Assembly: GCA_020726085.1 (NCBI GenBank)
Contig: DYTG01000003.1
Coordinates: forward strand, 1 to 41,213
Direction: 5' to 3'
Origin: Sulfurovum sp.
GTDB taxonomy: Bacteria > Campylobacterota > Campylobacteria > Campylobacterales > Sulfurovaceae
Length of the DNA: 41,213 bases
Made by a program: the position numbers and the translations under genes. This document shows, piece after piece, positions 33,689 through 40,737 of this stretch. Positions within the stretch are counted from its first letter, which is position 1. Each line of letters starts with the position of its first letter. Below the pieces are notes generated by a model. That model saw nothing but the letters and a program-made list of their open reading frames with translations. It had not been told where the DNA came from and did not search any database.

Positions 33689-35075
33689 GGCTACCTCCTA
33701 TAAGTGTTGTTGCGATGACCTTGCAAACCGCAAGAAGAGTATCGGGGAAAATACCAAAATAGACGATAGCAGTCGCCATAAGCGATAGCAGTGCTTTGTG
33801 TAAGAGAGGTATTGATAAGCTCTCTTTTGTTTCATCTCCACCTCTGGCGTATCCCAAAAGTCTAAAGAGATAGGCAGCCTCTATAAGAGAAACCAACAAA
33901 ATCACCCCTATCAAGAGATACCCACCGCTTAGAGCCAAGCCCTTGAGTATGGTAAGTTTGGCAATAAATCCACCAAATGGAGGCAGACCCAAAAGTGAGA
34001 GAAATCCGACAACAAAGATGCTCATCAAAAAGAGTGAGCCAAAGCGTCCAAATACCGCTACCTTTGTGCTATGAAACTGTTGCTTTAAGATATCAAGAGA
34101 CAAAAAGAGCATGAGTTTGGTGATAGAGTGAAGAGCTATCAAAAATATCGCCCCACTCACAGCTACAACATTACCCGATGAGAGAGCGATGAATAGCACC
34201 CCTATCTGCCCGAGTGTGGAGTAGGCAAATATCCTCTTTAGATCTTTACTTCTCAATGCGGAGAGTTCGGCAACGGCGAAAGAGATAGCACCGATAACCG
34301 CCAAAAAGGTTAGCTTTTGACTATCCACGCCGAGCATATAGGCGATATGAAAAAAGAGAAAGATATAGGCTTTGGAGAGTGTGGCACTAAAGAGTGCGTT
34401 GATTTGGTTCCCACTGGCCTGATAGACATGAGCAACCCAAAAGTTGAGAGGAAAAATCTCTGCTTTGATACCAAACCCAATAAAGAGTGAGAGCAAAATC
34501 AAAAACTGCGTATGCGTCTCAATCGTAGCAAATCTCTGACCTATGGTTACCAAATCAAGCGAACCAATGCTAAGGTAAATACTCATAATAGCGATAAGGA
34601 GAAAAATAGAGGCGACTGAACCGATAATCATATAGCCAATCGCCCCACTGTAGGCTTGTTTGTCTCGTCCTAAAGAAGTGAGGATGTAGGCCGTGATACT
34701 TGCCATCTCGAAAAATATATAAATATTGAATATATCCCCACTCAAAACAAGCCCCATGAGACTTGCTAGAAGTATATTATCGAGGATAAATCTCTCTTTG
34801 CTGTTCTCGCCGCCTAGATTGTAGAGTGAGAGGAGTGTCATTATAAGGATGAAAAGTATCACAAAAAAGAGCGATGCACTATCAAGCACAAAGGAGATAC
34901 TCAGAGCTAAATCAAAGGATATATACTCACGCATTGGCAAAGCAGAGATAAAACTCATCGCAAACACAAGCAGTGCGAGGTTGATGGCTACAGAGACATA
35001 TTTGAGATACTCTCTAAAAAAGGGTGCCAAAAATGAGACGAGGAGCGGCAAAGCCACGAAATAGACCAAACTCAT
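33681..35075 (-). CDS. mrpD: MrpD/NuoN-like antiporter subunit (first copy)
   Basis: The 464-residue protein has about 14 membrane helices. Core motifs are FFEMASITAYILTSLGRDKQ (conserved Glu), GIKAEIFPLNFWVAHVYQAS (Lys in the proton/sodium path), FAYSTLGQIGVLF, IALHSITKLMLFLSLD and GLPPFGGFIAKL. It is the MrpD/MbhH equivalent. It lies between mrpC (four-base overlap) and the second MrpD-like gene (eight-base overlap). Which ion it moves cannot be told from sequence. Confidence 0.9.
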   Translation of the reverse strand: MSLVYFVALPLLVSFLAPFFREYLKYVSVAINLALLVFAMSFISALPMREYISFDLALSISFVLDSASLFFVILFILIMTLLSLYNLGGENSKERFILDNILLASLMGLVLSGDIFNIYIFFEMASITAYILTSLGRDKQAYSGAIGYMIIGSVASIFLLIAIMSIYLSIGSLDLVTIGQRFATIETHTQFLILLSLFIGFGIKAEIFPLNFWVAHVYQASGNQINALFSATLSKAYIFLFFHIAYMLGVDSQKLTFLAVIGAISFAVAELSALRSKDLKRIFAYSTLGQIGVLFIALSSGNVVAVSGAIFLIALHSITKLMLFLSLDILKQQFHSTKVAVFGRFGSLFLMSIFVVGFLSLLGLPPFGGFIAKLTILKGLALSGGYLLIGVILLVSLIEAAYLFRLLGYARGGDETKESLSIPLLHKALLSLMATAIVYFGIFPDTLLAVCKVIATTLIGGSHV

Positions 35076-35458
35076 GACTCTTCTCCTAATTCATTCATTT
35101 TGTCTATATCCAAATTGCCCGTGAGCTTGAAGTAATTGACAACAAAGGAGAGCGAGAGTGCCAAGACCGCAATGGCGATAACGATGGTTGTAAGTATCAT
35201 CGCTTGAGGTACGGGATCTACCATATTTACGCCAAACTCTGTCACCTTTTCCGTCACAATAGGGGCATCTTTGCCAACCTCAAAGTGCATACCTATGAAG
35301 TACAAAAAGAGGCTTGCTTCAGCGATAGATAGAGAGAGAAATATTTTGAAGAGATTTTTTTTGCTCATTGCACCAATCAAACCAATAGCCAAAAGCAAAA
35401 ATGCACCGATGGTAATAACTCCATGCAAAAAAGGTGTTTGGTTGAAACTATCTAGCAT
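35072..35458 (-). CDS. mrpC: MrpC/NuoK-like subunit
   Basis: The 128-residue protein has three membrane helices (GVITIGAFLLLAIGLIGAM, IFLSLSIAEASLFLYFIGM, AMILTTIVIAIAVLALSLSF) with conserved acidic residues in the second, and the family phrase VDPVPQAMILTTIVI before the third. It is MrpC/MbhG, homologous to NuoK. It overlaps its neighbours by 11 bases (upstream) and four bases (downstream). Confidence 0.9.
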   Translation of the reverse strand: MLDSFNQTPFLHGVITIGAFLLLAIGLIGAMSKKNLFKIFLSLSIAEASLFLYFIGMHFEVGKDAPIVTEKVTEFGVNMVDPVPQAMILTTIVIAIAVLALSLSFVVNYFKLTGNLDIDKMNELGEES

Positions 35459-36155
35459 CTTTTATCCTTATGAAATACTCAACGAGGGTACTGATCTCAG
35501 CAGAGACTTTGAGTCCTACAAATATATAGATGAGCGGTATCACGCCCCCACTCCACAGTTTGCCCAGAGTGCCTAGTGGCAAGAAATTACCCAAGAATCT
35601 ATCGACAAGCAAAAGACCCAAGATACCAACGAGGACAAAACCAGCACCACTGAGTGCCTCTACGAGAGTAGTAATTTTGTGGTTTAATTTCAACTCATTG
35701 TTTTTGGCTAAAAACATCAGCAAAAAAGCACTTGCAATAACCACGCCCCCTTGAAATCCGCCCCCAGGCGAGAGGTGACCGTGAATGATGATGTAAAATC
35801 CAAAGAGGATAATCAGTGGAAAGAGTATATCCGCTCCTATTTTGAGGAGGGCATTGTCATAACTAAAGATATTTTCTTTCTCTTGAAGTCTCTCTATCCC
35901 CAAACCAATCCCGAAAATAGACAAAAAGAGTATCGTAACCTCCCCTAGTGTATCAAGCCCTCTAAAGTAGGTGACTACCGAGGTGACGGCATTGGCACTT
36001 TGGGTAGTGGTTTGATTGATAGCCAAAAGCTCACTACCCAGTGAACCAGAGAGGGGTTGAAAGCTCAGCAATATACCCAAGAGCAAAATAGTCATGATGG
36101 ATACGAGCAGTGAAACCACGATGGTTTGTACTCTAATTTCTCTTTTTGGATTCAT
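35448..36155 (-). CDS. mrpB: MrpB domain fused to MbhE-like N-terminal domain
   Basis: The 235-residue protein combines two Mrp pieces. Residues 1-90 have two helices and the phrase VVTYFRGLDTLGEVTILFLS, matching MbhE or the extreme C-terminus of MrpA. Residues 100-235 are MrpB (MbhF) with the hallmark HGHLSPGGGFQGGVVIAS. In Pyrococcus Mbh these are separate E and F genes, while the Mbx/MBS clusters have a single F gene; the fusion therefore fits the Mbx pattern. Overlaps upstream by four bases and mrpC by 11 bases. Confidence 0.88.
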   Translation of the reverse strand: MNPKREIRVQTIVVSLLVSIMTILLLGILLSFQPLSGSLGSELLAINQTTTQSANAVTSVVTYFRGLDTLGEVTILFLSIFGIGLGIERLQEKENIFSYDNALLKIGADILFPLIILFGFYIIIHGHLSPGGGFQGGVVIASAFLLMFLAKNNELKLNHKITTLVEALSGAGFVLVGILGLLLVDRFLGNFLPLGTLGKLWSGGVIPLIYIFVGLKVSAEISTLVEYFIRIKDAR

Positions 36156-36400
36156 GCGTTGCGCCCCTTTTTACTAATCTGTAGGAGTGTTACTAGCAAG
36201 ACAACACCACTCGTCCCTGCACCTATCACCGCTTCCGTTAGAGCTACATCGGGTGCGCTAAAGAGGACAAACAAGACAGCACTGCCCAAACCAAACCCCA
36301 TAAATAAAATCACACTATGAGCCAAATCGTTGTTGGATATGATAAAAATAGCCAAGAGAATAAGCATTGCAAAAATGCAAAGTACAATAAATCCTATCAT
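36152..36400 (-). CDS. MbhD-like (DUF4040) subunit
   Basis: The 82-residue protein has three hydrophobic helices and the motif FGLGSAVLFVLFSAPDVALTE followed by AVIGAGTSGVVLL, which is the signature of the MbhD/DUF4040 segment otherwise found inside MrpA (resembling NuoJ). It is part of the ion-translocation module. It overlaps mrpG and the mrpB fusion by four bases each. Confidence 0.88.
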   Translation of the reverse strand: MIGFIVLCIFAMLILLAIFIISNNDLAHSVILFMGFGLGSAVLFVLFSAPDVALTEAVIGAGTSGVVLLVTLLQISKKGRNA

Positions 36401-36711
36401 TTTTGCTCTCCCAAATCATCTATTCCACTCTTGTTTAAAAAGCCATTTTTGAGATAGCTACTACGAGCCAAGATTGACGATGAGAGCGGGTTAGTGAGGA
36501 GTATAAAAAGCCCCAAAAGCGAGAGTTTAAACCAAAGCGATGGGTCTAAAAATATCGCTCCTAGTATCACAAGCAGACTGCCCAAGGTAGAGGCTTTCGT
36601 GCCTGCGTGCATACGGGTGATGGTATCGGGCATACGCAACAGCCCAATCGCACTGATTATCAAGAGCAGTGCACCCAAAAATATAATAAAAAATCCAATA
36701 CCATCAAGCAT
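36397..36711 (-). CDS. mrpG: MrpG/MbhC-like subunit
   Basis: The 104-residue protein has three membrane helices and the MrpG signature IGLLRMPDTITRMHAGTKASTLG, with LTNPLSSSILARSSYLKNG near the C-terminus. It is a small structural subunit of the Mrp module. Start overlaps mrpF by eight bases and its end overlaps the MbhD-like gene by four bases. Confidence 0.92.
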   Translation of the reverse strand: MLDGIGFFIIFLGALLLIISAIGLLRMPDTITRMHAGTKASTLGSLLVILGAIFLDPSLWFKLSLLGLFILLTNPLSSSILARSSYLKNGFLNKSGIDDLGEQK

Positions 36712-36961
36712 CGTCGTTCCTTATTGCATTGAATCGTGCAAAAACAATCGTCCCAACGAAGCCTATGAGAGCAAAAACAAAAGCTATATCCAAATAGATG
36801 CTATCTTTGATGGTCACAGATATAACCACTAAGAGTGATACTGTGATAATCCCCATTGTATCAAACGCCACAACTCTATCGGTAAGATGAGGTCCTATAA
36901 GAAAGCGAATAAACGAGAGGAGTATTGCAAAAAGAGTCATAATAATGAGAAATAGAGCCAT
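36704..36961 (-). CDS. mrpF: MrpF/MbhB-like subunit, first gene of the operon
   Basis: The 85-residue protein has three helices and the MrpF motif FLIGPHLTDRVVAFDTMG. It is the first gene of the 13-gene Mbx-like run; its ATG at 36961 follows AAGCAAGG at a somewhat long distance. A 242-base divergent region separates it from the GH57 glucanotransferase gene, and a perfect TATAAT lies 41 bases upstream. Confidence 0.9.
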   Translation of the reverse strand: MALFLIIMTLFAILLSFIRFLIGPHLTDRVVAFDTMGIITVSLLVVISVTIKDSIYLDIAFVFALIGFVGTIVFARFNAIRNDDA

Positions 36962-37001
36962 ATAGATAACCTTGCTTTAGTATTGTATATTTTGACTTTA
37001 G

Positions 37002-37007
37002 ATTATA
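37002..37007 (-). promoter_or_regulatory. -10 box of the Mbx-like operon
   Basis: On the minus strand TATAAT reads 37007 to 37002 in the context TTTACTATAATC. A second near-identical copy, TTACTATAATGA, has its TATAAT at 37028-37023, 21 bases (two helical turns) further upstream. Either or both may act as a promoter; no -35 box is evident. The gap 36962-37203 holds no gene. Confidence 0.55.
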
Positions 37008-37161
37008 GTAAAAATATATATCATTATAGTAACAAATATTAGACAAAATTTGGCTTTAAATGCAAAAGCAAATTACAATGAAGTGGAATAGTTATTCGTT
37101 ACGAAACAAGAAATATATTTAAAAAATAGAAACAATTGTCATAATAAATAGGATAGAGTTA

Positions 37162-37170
37162 TGCTATACT
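37162..37170 (+). promoter_or_regulatory. Extended -10 box of the GH57 glucanotransferase gene
   Basis: TGCTATACT (TG at 37162-37163, hexamer 37165-37170) is one base from the extended consensus and lies 33 bases upstream of the start codon. The leader contains GGAG at 37193-37196, seven bases before ATG 37204. This promoter diverges from that of the Mbx-like operon. Confidence 0.55.
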
Positions 37171-37203
37171 CTTTGGAGAAGATTTATATTTTGGAGTTAT
37201 TAG

Positions 37204-39204
37204 ATGAAAACATCCCTACTTTTTGGTATCCATTGCCATCAGCCTATTGATAATTTTGACCATGTTGTTTACGAGATCATCGAAAAATCTTACAAACCCT
37301 TTTTTCAGGTTTTGGAAGGATTTCCTGAGTTTAAATGCTCGATACATTTTAGCGGTTGGATATTGGAGTTTGTTTACAAAAACGACCCTGAACTTTTTGC
37401 TTTGATGCAACGACTCTCGCCTCAATTGGAGTTTTTTACAGGCGGTTACTACGAACCCATTTTGGCATCGATTTCAAGTAAAGATAGAGTAGCTCAAATC
37501 GATAAACTCTCACGCTTTATCATCAAGCACTTCAACCAAACACCCAGAGGGCTTTGGCTTACCGAACGTATTTGGGACGATTCCATTATCGATGATTTGG
37601 TAAAATGCAACATTGAATATGTCATTGTTGATGATTACCACTTGATAGCCTCAGGACACAATCCCAAAGATTTGCAAGGCTATTTTATGACCGAAAACAG
37701 CAACAACTCTATCGCACTTTTTCCTATCAACAAAGAGCTACGTTACGCTATTCCCTTTGTATCTATCGACAAAACGATGCAAAAACTTCACGACTTTAGA
37801 GAGTTTGAGGGCAAAAATGCCGCTATTATCTTTGATGATGGAGAGAAGTTTGGTGTTTGGCCAAAAACCTACAAAAGAGTCTATGAAGATGGGTGGCTGA
37901 AGCAGTTTTTTACCCAAACTCTTAGTGATGAATCGATTGAGGTCATGACCTATCAAGAGTACTACACCCAAAATCACGCTTTGGGACTGGTCTATTTGCC
38001 TACGGTTTCCTATCATGAGATGGGAGAGTGGTCGGTGTTGCGTAATATTAGCAGCAATTATCACAAATTGCTTGAACAAGTCGGCGAGGATGAGTATCTC
38101 GTGCGTGGGGGTATTTGGAAGAACTTCTTTTTGAAATACAGCGAAAGCAACTGGATACACAAACGCTCCCTAGAACTCTCCAAAGAACGCATCAAAGGTA
38201 AAAAATACAAAAAGGCTCTCTTTAAAACCCAGTGCAACGATGTATTGTGGCACGGAGTCTTTGGAGGTATCTATCTGCCCAATCTACGAGACAATGCCTA
38301 TCGTTACATTATCGAGTGCGAAAACCTCAAAGAGATTAAAAACGAATGCGTTGTCTATGATATTGATATGGATTCCTATTTGGAGTACAAGTTTTATACT
38401 TCCAAGCTGCTCACCATCATCAAACCTAGCCACGGGGGACAAATCGTCGAGCTTGATATACGCAAAGAGTGCTTTAACCTCCAAAATACCCTCACACGCT
38501 ACCATGAAGCCTATCACGATAAAATCCAGAAAACAGATAAAGTAGAGATTAAAGAGCTTGAAGATGAGACAACAACCATTCACCACAATCTTCTCACTAC
38601 GACAGAGGATATTGAACACATTGAGGATTGGTACCTCAAAAAATCCTCTATTGACCATATCGTTGCCGATACCTTGAGCCTTGAAAGCTTTAGGATGTGC
38701 AGCTTTAAAGAGTACGGCGATTTTGCCAATCAAGCCTATTGCGTGATCGATTCAACCCAAGAGAGTCTATCACTTGAACGGCAAGGCGGTATCTATGCAC
38801 AGCAAAAATACGATACAATGCTTACCAAAAATTTTGAGTTTAAAAACGGCAAAATTGCAACCCAGGTCACCCTTGACAGTACTTTTGAAACGCCTTGTTA
38901 TTATGTAAGTGAATGGAATTTGCATTTTGCTGATTATAAACGTGTCACTTTCAATGGTGAGAGCTTAGGAGACTCAAAAGAGCTACAAGACTCAATACTT
39001 ACTATCAAAGACCAGCTTTTAAATAAAACCTTTATTTTTAGATTGGACGAAATAGGCACGATTTACCTCTATCCCACCAAAAGCATTAGCCAAAGCGAAT
39101 CGGGGATAGACTACACCATTCAAGGCGTTACGATTGGCTTTGTCAAGCCTTTTGCAAAAACGCTCACCATGGAGTATAGCTTCGAGACGGTTGAGTTGGG
39201 GTAA
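37204..39204 (+). CDS. GH57 4-alpha-glucanotransferase
   Basis: The 666-residue protein matches the Thermococcus litoralis 4-alpha-glucanotransferase/Pyrococcus AmyA group of GH57: FGIHCHQPIDNFDH at the N-terminus, RGLWLTERIWDD with nucleophile E121, IIFDDGEKFGVWP with acid/base D212, a spacing identical to the T. litoralis enzyme (E123, D214), then the middle domain (near residues 330-400) and a C-terminal beta domain. It transfers maltodextrin segments between glucan chains in the cytoplasm. No signal peptide. It stands alone with its own promoter, separated from the other two GH57 genes by the Mbx-like operon. Confidence 0.9.
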   Translation: MKTSLLFGIHCHQPIDNFDHVVYEIIEKSYKPFFQVLEGFPEFKCSIHFSGWILEFVYKNDPELFALMQRLSPQLEFFTGGYYEPILASISSKDRVAQIDKLSRFIIKHFNQTPRGLWLTERIWDDSIIDDLVKCNIEYVIVDDYHLIASGHNPKDLQGYFMTENSNNSIALFPINKELRYAIPFVSIDKTMQKLHDFREFEGKNAAIIFDDGEKFGVWPKTYKRVYEDGWLKQFFTQTLSDESIEVMTYQEYYTQNHALGLVYLPTVSYHEMGEWSVLRNISSNYHKLLEQVGEDEYLVRGGIWKNFFLKYSESNWIHKRSLELSKERIKGKKYKKALFKTQCNDVLWHGVFGGIYLPNLRDNAYRYIIECENLKEIKNECVVYDIDMDSYLEYKFYTSKLLTIIKPSHGGQIVELDIRKECFNLQNTLTRYHEAYHDKIQKTDKVEIKELEDETTTIHHNLLTTTEDIEHIEDWYLKKSSIDHIVADTLSLESFRMCSFKEYGDFANQAYCVIDSTQESLSLERQGGIYAQQKYDTMLTKNFEFKNGKIATQVTLDSTFETPCYYVSEWNLHFADYKRVTFNGESLGDSKELQDSILTIKDQLLNKTFIFRLDEIGTIYLYPTKSISQSESGIDYTIQGVTIGFVKPFAKTLTMEYSFETVELG

Positions 39205-39213
39205 AAACCCTAA

Positions 39214-39762
39214 CTATCGTCGAAATTTTTTGAATACTTGAGCAAAATCAAGCGATAGTTCGCACTCAATATCTTCAAAATCGAGTTTTTCATTGCTAAA
39301 ATCACCCACTTTAGTATATTTATCCTCCCTCATTTTATAAACCTTAGCTACCAAATCTTCAGGATAGACCAAAATATAATACTCTACTTTTTGGGCTTCA
39401 TAGATAGCAAATTTAATCGTTTCATCTTTTTTGAGCGTTGAGGGACTCAATACCTCAATAATGACTTTGGGGGCTTTGGTAAGGTATTTTTCATGCTCCT
39501 CGTGACATACTACAACAATATCGGGTCGCACAACCGTATCGTTTGCAATTTTCCAATCGTTTTCATAGGAGATTTCACACCTTAAACACTCCTCCTCGTT
39601 AAAGTTGCTTTTGGGATGAAAAATTATTTGCGTTGCGATATTTTGATGCACACGCAATGGAGCAGGAGCCATCGAGACCGCAATACCCCCAATAAGCTCC
39701 CAATCTCCCTTTCATAAGCAATAATCATCATAGCTATAGCGTAAAAGTTCAAGATTGGGCAC
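39214..39762 (-). pseudogene. Uma2-family (DUF820) nuclease gene interrupted by one TGA
   Basis: From GTG 39762 (AGGAG six bases upstream) the frame reads MPNLELLRYSYDDYCL, then TGA (39714-39712), then KGDWELIGGIAVSMAPAP and onward without interruption to 39214, 182 codons in all, the normal Uma2 length. Relatives usually have Trp or a similar residue at the stop (YDDYxxW), so TGG to TGA explains it. The rest keeps the PD-(D/E)XK core, RPDIVVVC and PKVIIEVLSPST followed by KFAIYEAQKVEYYILVYP. ATG 39672 could restart a 152-residue fragment but lacks a clear ribosome site. Uma2 proteins are restriction-like endonucleases of poorly known role. Confidence 0.82.
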
Positions 39763-39817
39763 GGCAATCTCCTTTTTTGTCTATTATAGCATAAATCATT
39801 TTTTAATTTCGAGAAGC

Positions 39818-39823
39818 TATAAT
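39818..39823 (+). promoter_or_regulatory. -10 box immediately before mnmD
   Basis: A perfect TATAAT at 39818-39823 ends only six bases before ATG 39830. With the usual six-to-seven-base spacing, transcription would begin at or next to the A of ATG, giving a leaderless mRNA. No Shine-Dalgarno sequence precedes the ATG, which agrees with this. Confidence 0.55.
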
Positions 39824-39829
39824 GGCATC

Positions 39830-40618
39830 ATGAAAAAGAGCAGCAACCCACCCTACAATCCCACTTTGCGTCCTCAAAAAGAGAGAGTCACAACCCATGA
39901 CGAGAGTTATACGCTCTATTCGTATGAGTTCAAAGAGCATTATCACTCTACCCACGATGGGGCGTTAAGTGAGTCGCTTCACAAACATATTATCCCCGCT
40001 TTTGCGTTGAATGCTCACAAAAAACATCTGCGTATTTTGGATGTCTGCTTTGGGTTGGGGTACAATACATTGACGACGCTTTACTATATCCAAAAGCATC
40101 AATTGGATCTTAGTGTTGAGATTGTTTCGCCCGAATTTGACCTAGAACTCATCGGCTCACTCAAAGATTTTCACTACCCCAAAGAGTTTGAAAACCTCAA
40201 AGAGATTATTATCACGCTCTCCAAAGAGCTAACGTACCATAATCCAAGAGTAGATATTAAAATTCTACTAGGTGATGCACGTGAGAGTATTCCCAAACTT
40301 ACCCAAAAATTTGACATTGTCTATCAAGATGCTTTCTCTCCCAAAACCAACCCTTTGTTGTGGACGTGTGAGTATTTTGCCGATATTGCTAGGCTTTTGG
40401 CCAATGATGGTATCCTCACGACCTATTCGACGGCGATTGCAACCCGTTTGGCACTCTTTGAAAACGGTTTTATCCTCTATTTGCTCCAAAACGATGCCGT
40501 TCGCAACGCCACTATCGCCTCGCTCAATCCGCTACACACTATCAAAAAAATCGACATGAGACACAAAATCGCCACCAACCCAAACGCAAAGCCCCTAAGC
40601 GATAAAGATTACCTATAA
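39830..40618 (+). CDS. mnmD: tRNA 5-methylaminomethyl-2-thiouridine methyltransferase (MnmD)
   Basis: The 262-residue protein is a class I methyltransferase of the MnmC N-terminal type without the FAD oxidase half: HSTHDGALSESLHKHIIP, the SAM-binding ILDVCFGLGYNT, and the MnmC signature YQDAFSPKTNPLLWT. It makes the last methyl transfer in mnm5s2U at the wobble position of some tRNAs. The in-frame extension upstream to 39755 overlaps the promoter and has no conserved sequence, so ATG 39830 is used. It diverges from the broken Uma2 gene. The stop at 40618 is followed by a 119-base gap. Confidence 0.88.
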   Translation: MKKSSNPPYNPTLRPQKERVTTHDESYTLYSYEFKEHYHSTHDGALSESLHKHIIPAFALNAHKKHLRILDVCFGLGYNTLTTLYYIQKHQLDLSVEIVSPEFDLELIGSLKDFHYPKEFENLKEIIITLSKELTYHNPRVDIKILLGDARESIPKLTQKFDIVYQDAFSPKTNPLLWTCEYFADIARLLANDGILTTYSTAIATRLALFENGFILYLLQNDAVRNATIASLNPLHTIKKIDMRHKIATNPNAKPLSDKDYL

Positions 40619-40690
40619 TCAATATTGTTACCATTTTGTTTCCAATAAGTAACCCTACTGTAACTTTTTACTGCTAATCTTGCAGTGTAA

Positions 40691-40710
40691 AAATCTATAA
40701 GTGTAGATTT
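40691..40710 (+). other. Hairpin upstream of the right-edge lipoprotein gene
   Basis: AAATCTA at 40691-40697 pairs with TAGATTT at 40704-40710 around a six-base loop and is followed by AAAATTTTTAATT. It may be a weak terminator for mnmD or a 5'-leader element of the lipoprotein gene starting 28 bases further on. The stem is all A/T except for one G/C pair, so its stability is low. Confidence 0.35.
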
Positions 40711-40737
40711 AAAATTTTTAATTAAGGAATTGACACA

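Noticed and set aside
28078..36961. Ordinary NADH dehydrogenase (complex I) or a simple Mrp antiporter
   Set aside because: NuoA/E/F/G are missing and MrpB/E/F/G with the MbhD-like gene are present, while a pure Mrp operon would not contain NuoB/C/D/H/I-like genes.
39712..39714. TGA read as tryptophan (alternative genetic code or recoding)
   Set aside because: TGA ends coaX, pfkA and the glucokinase in functional ATGA overlaps, so the standard code applies; a nonsense mutation is simpler.
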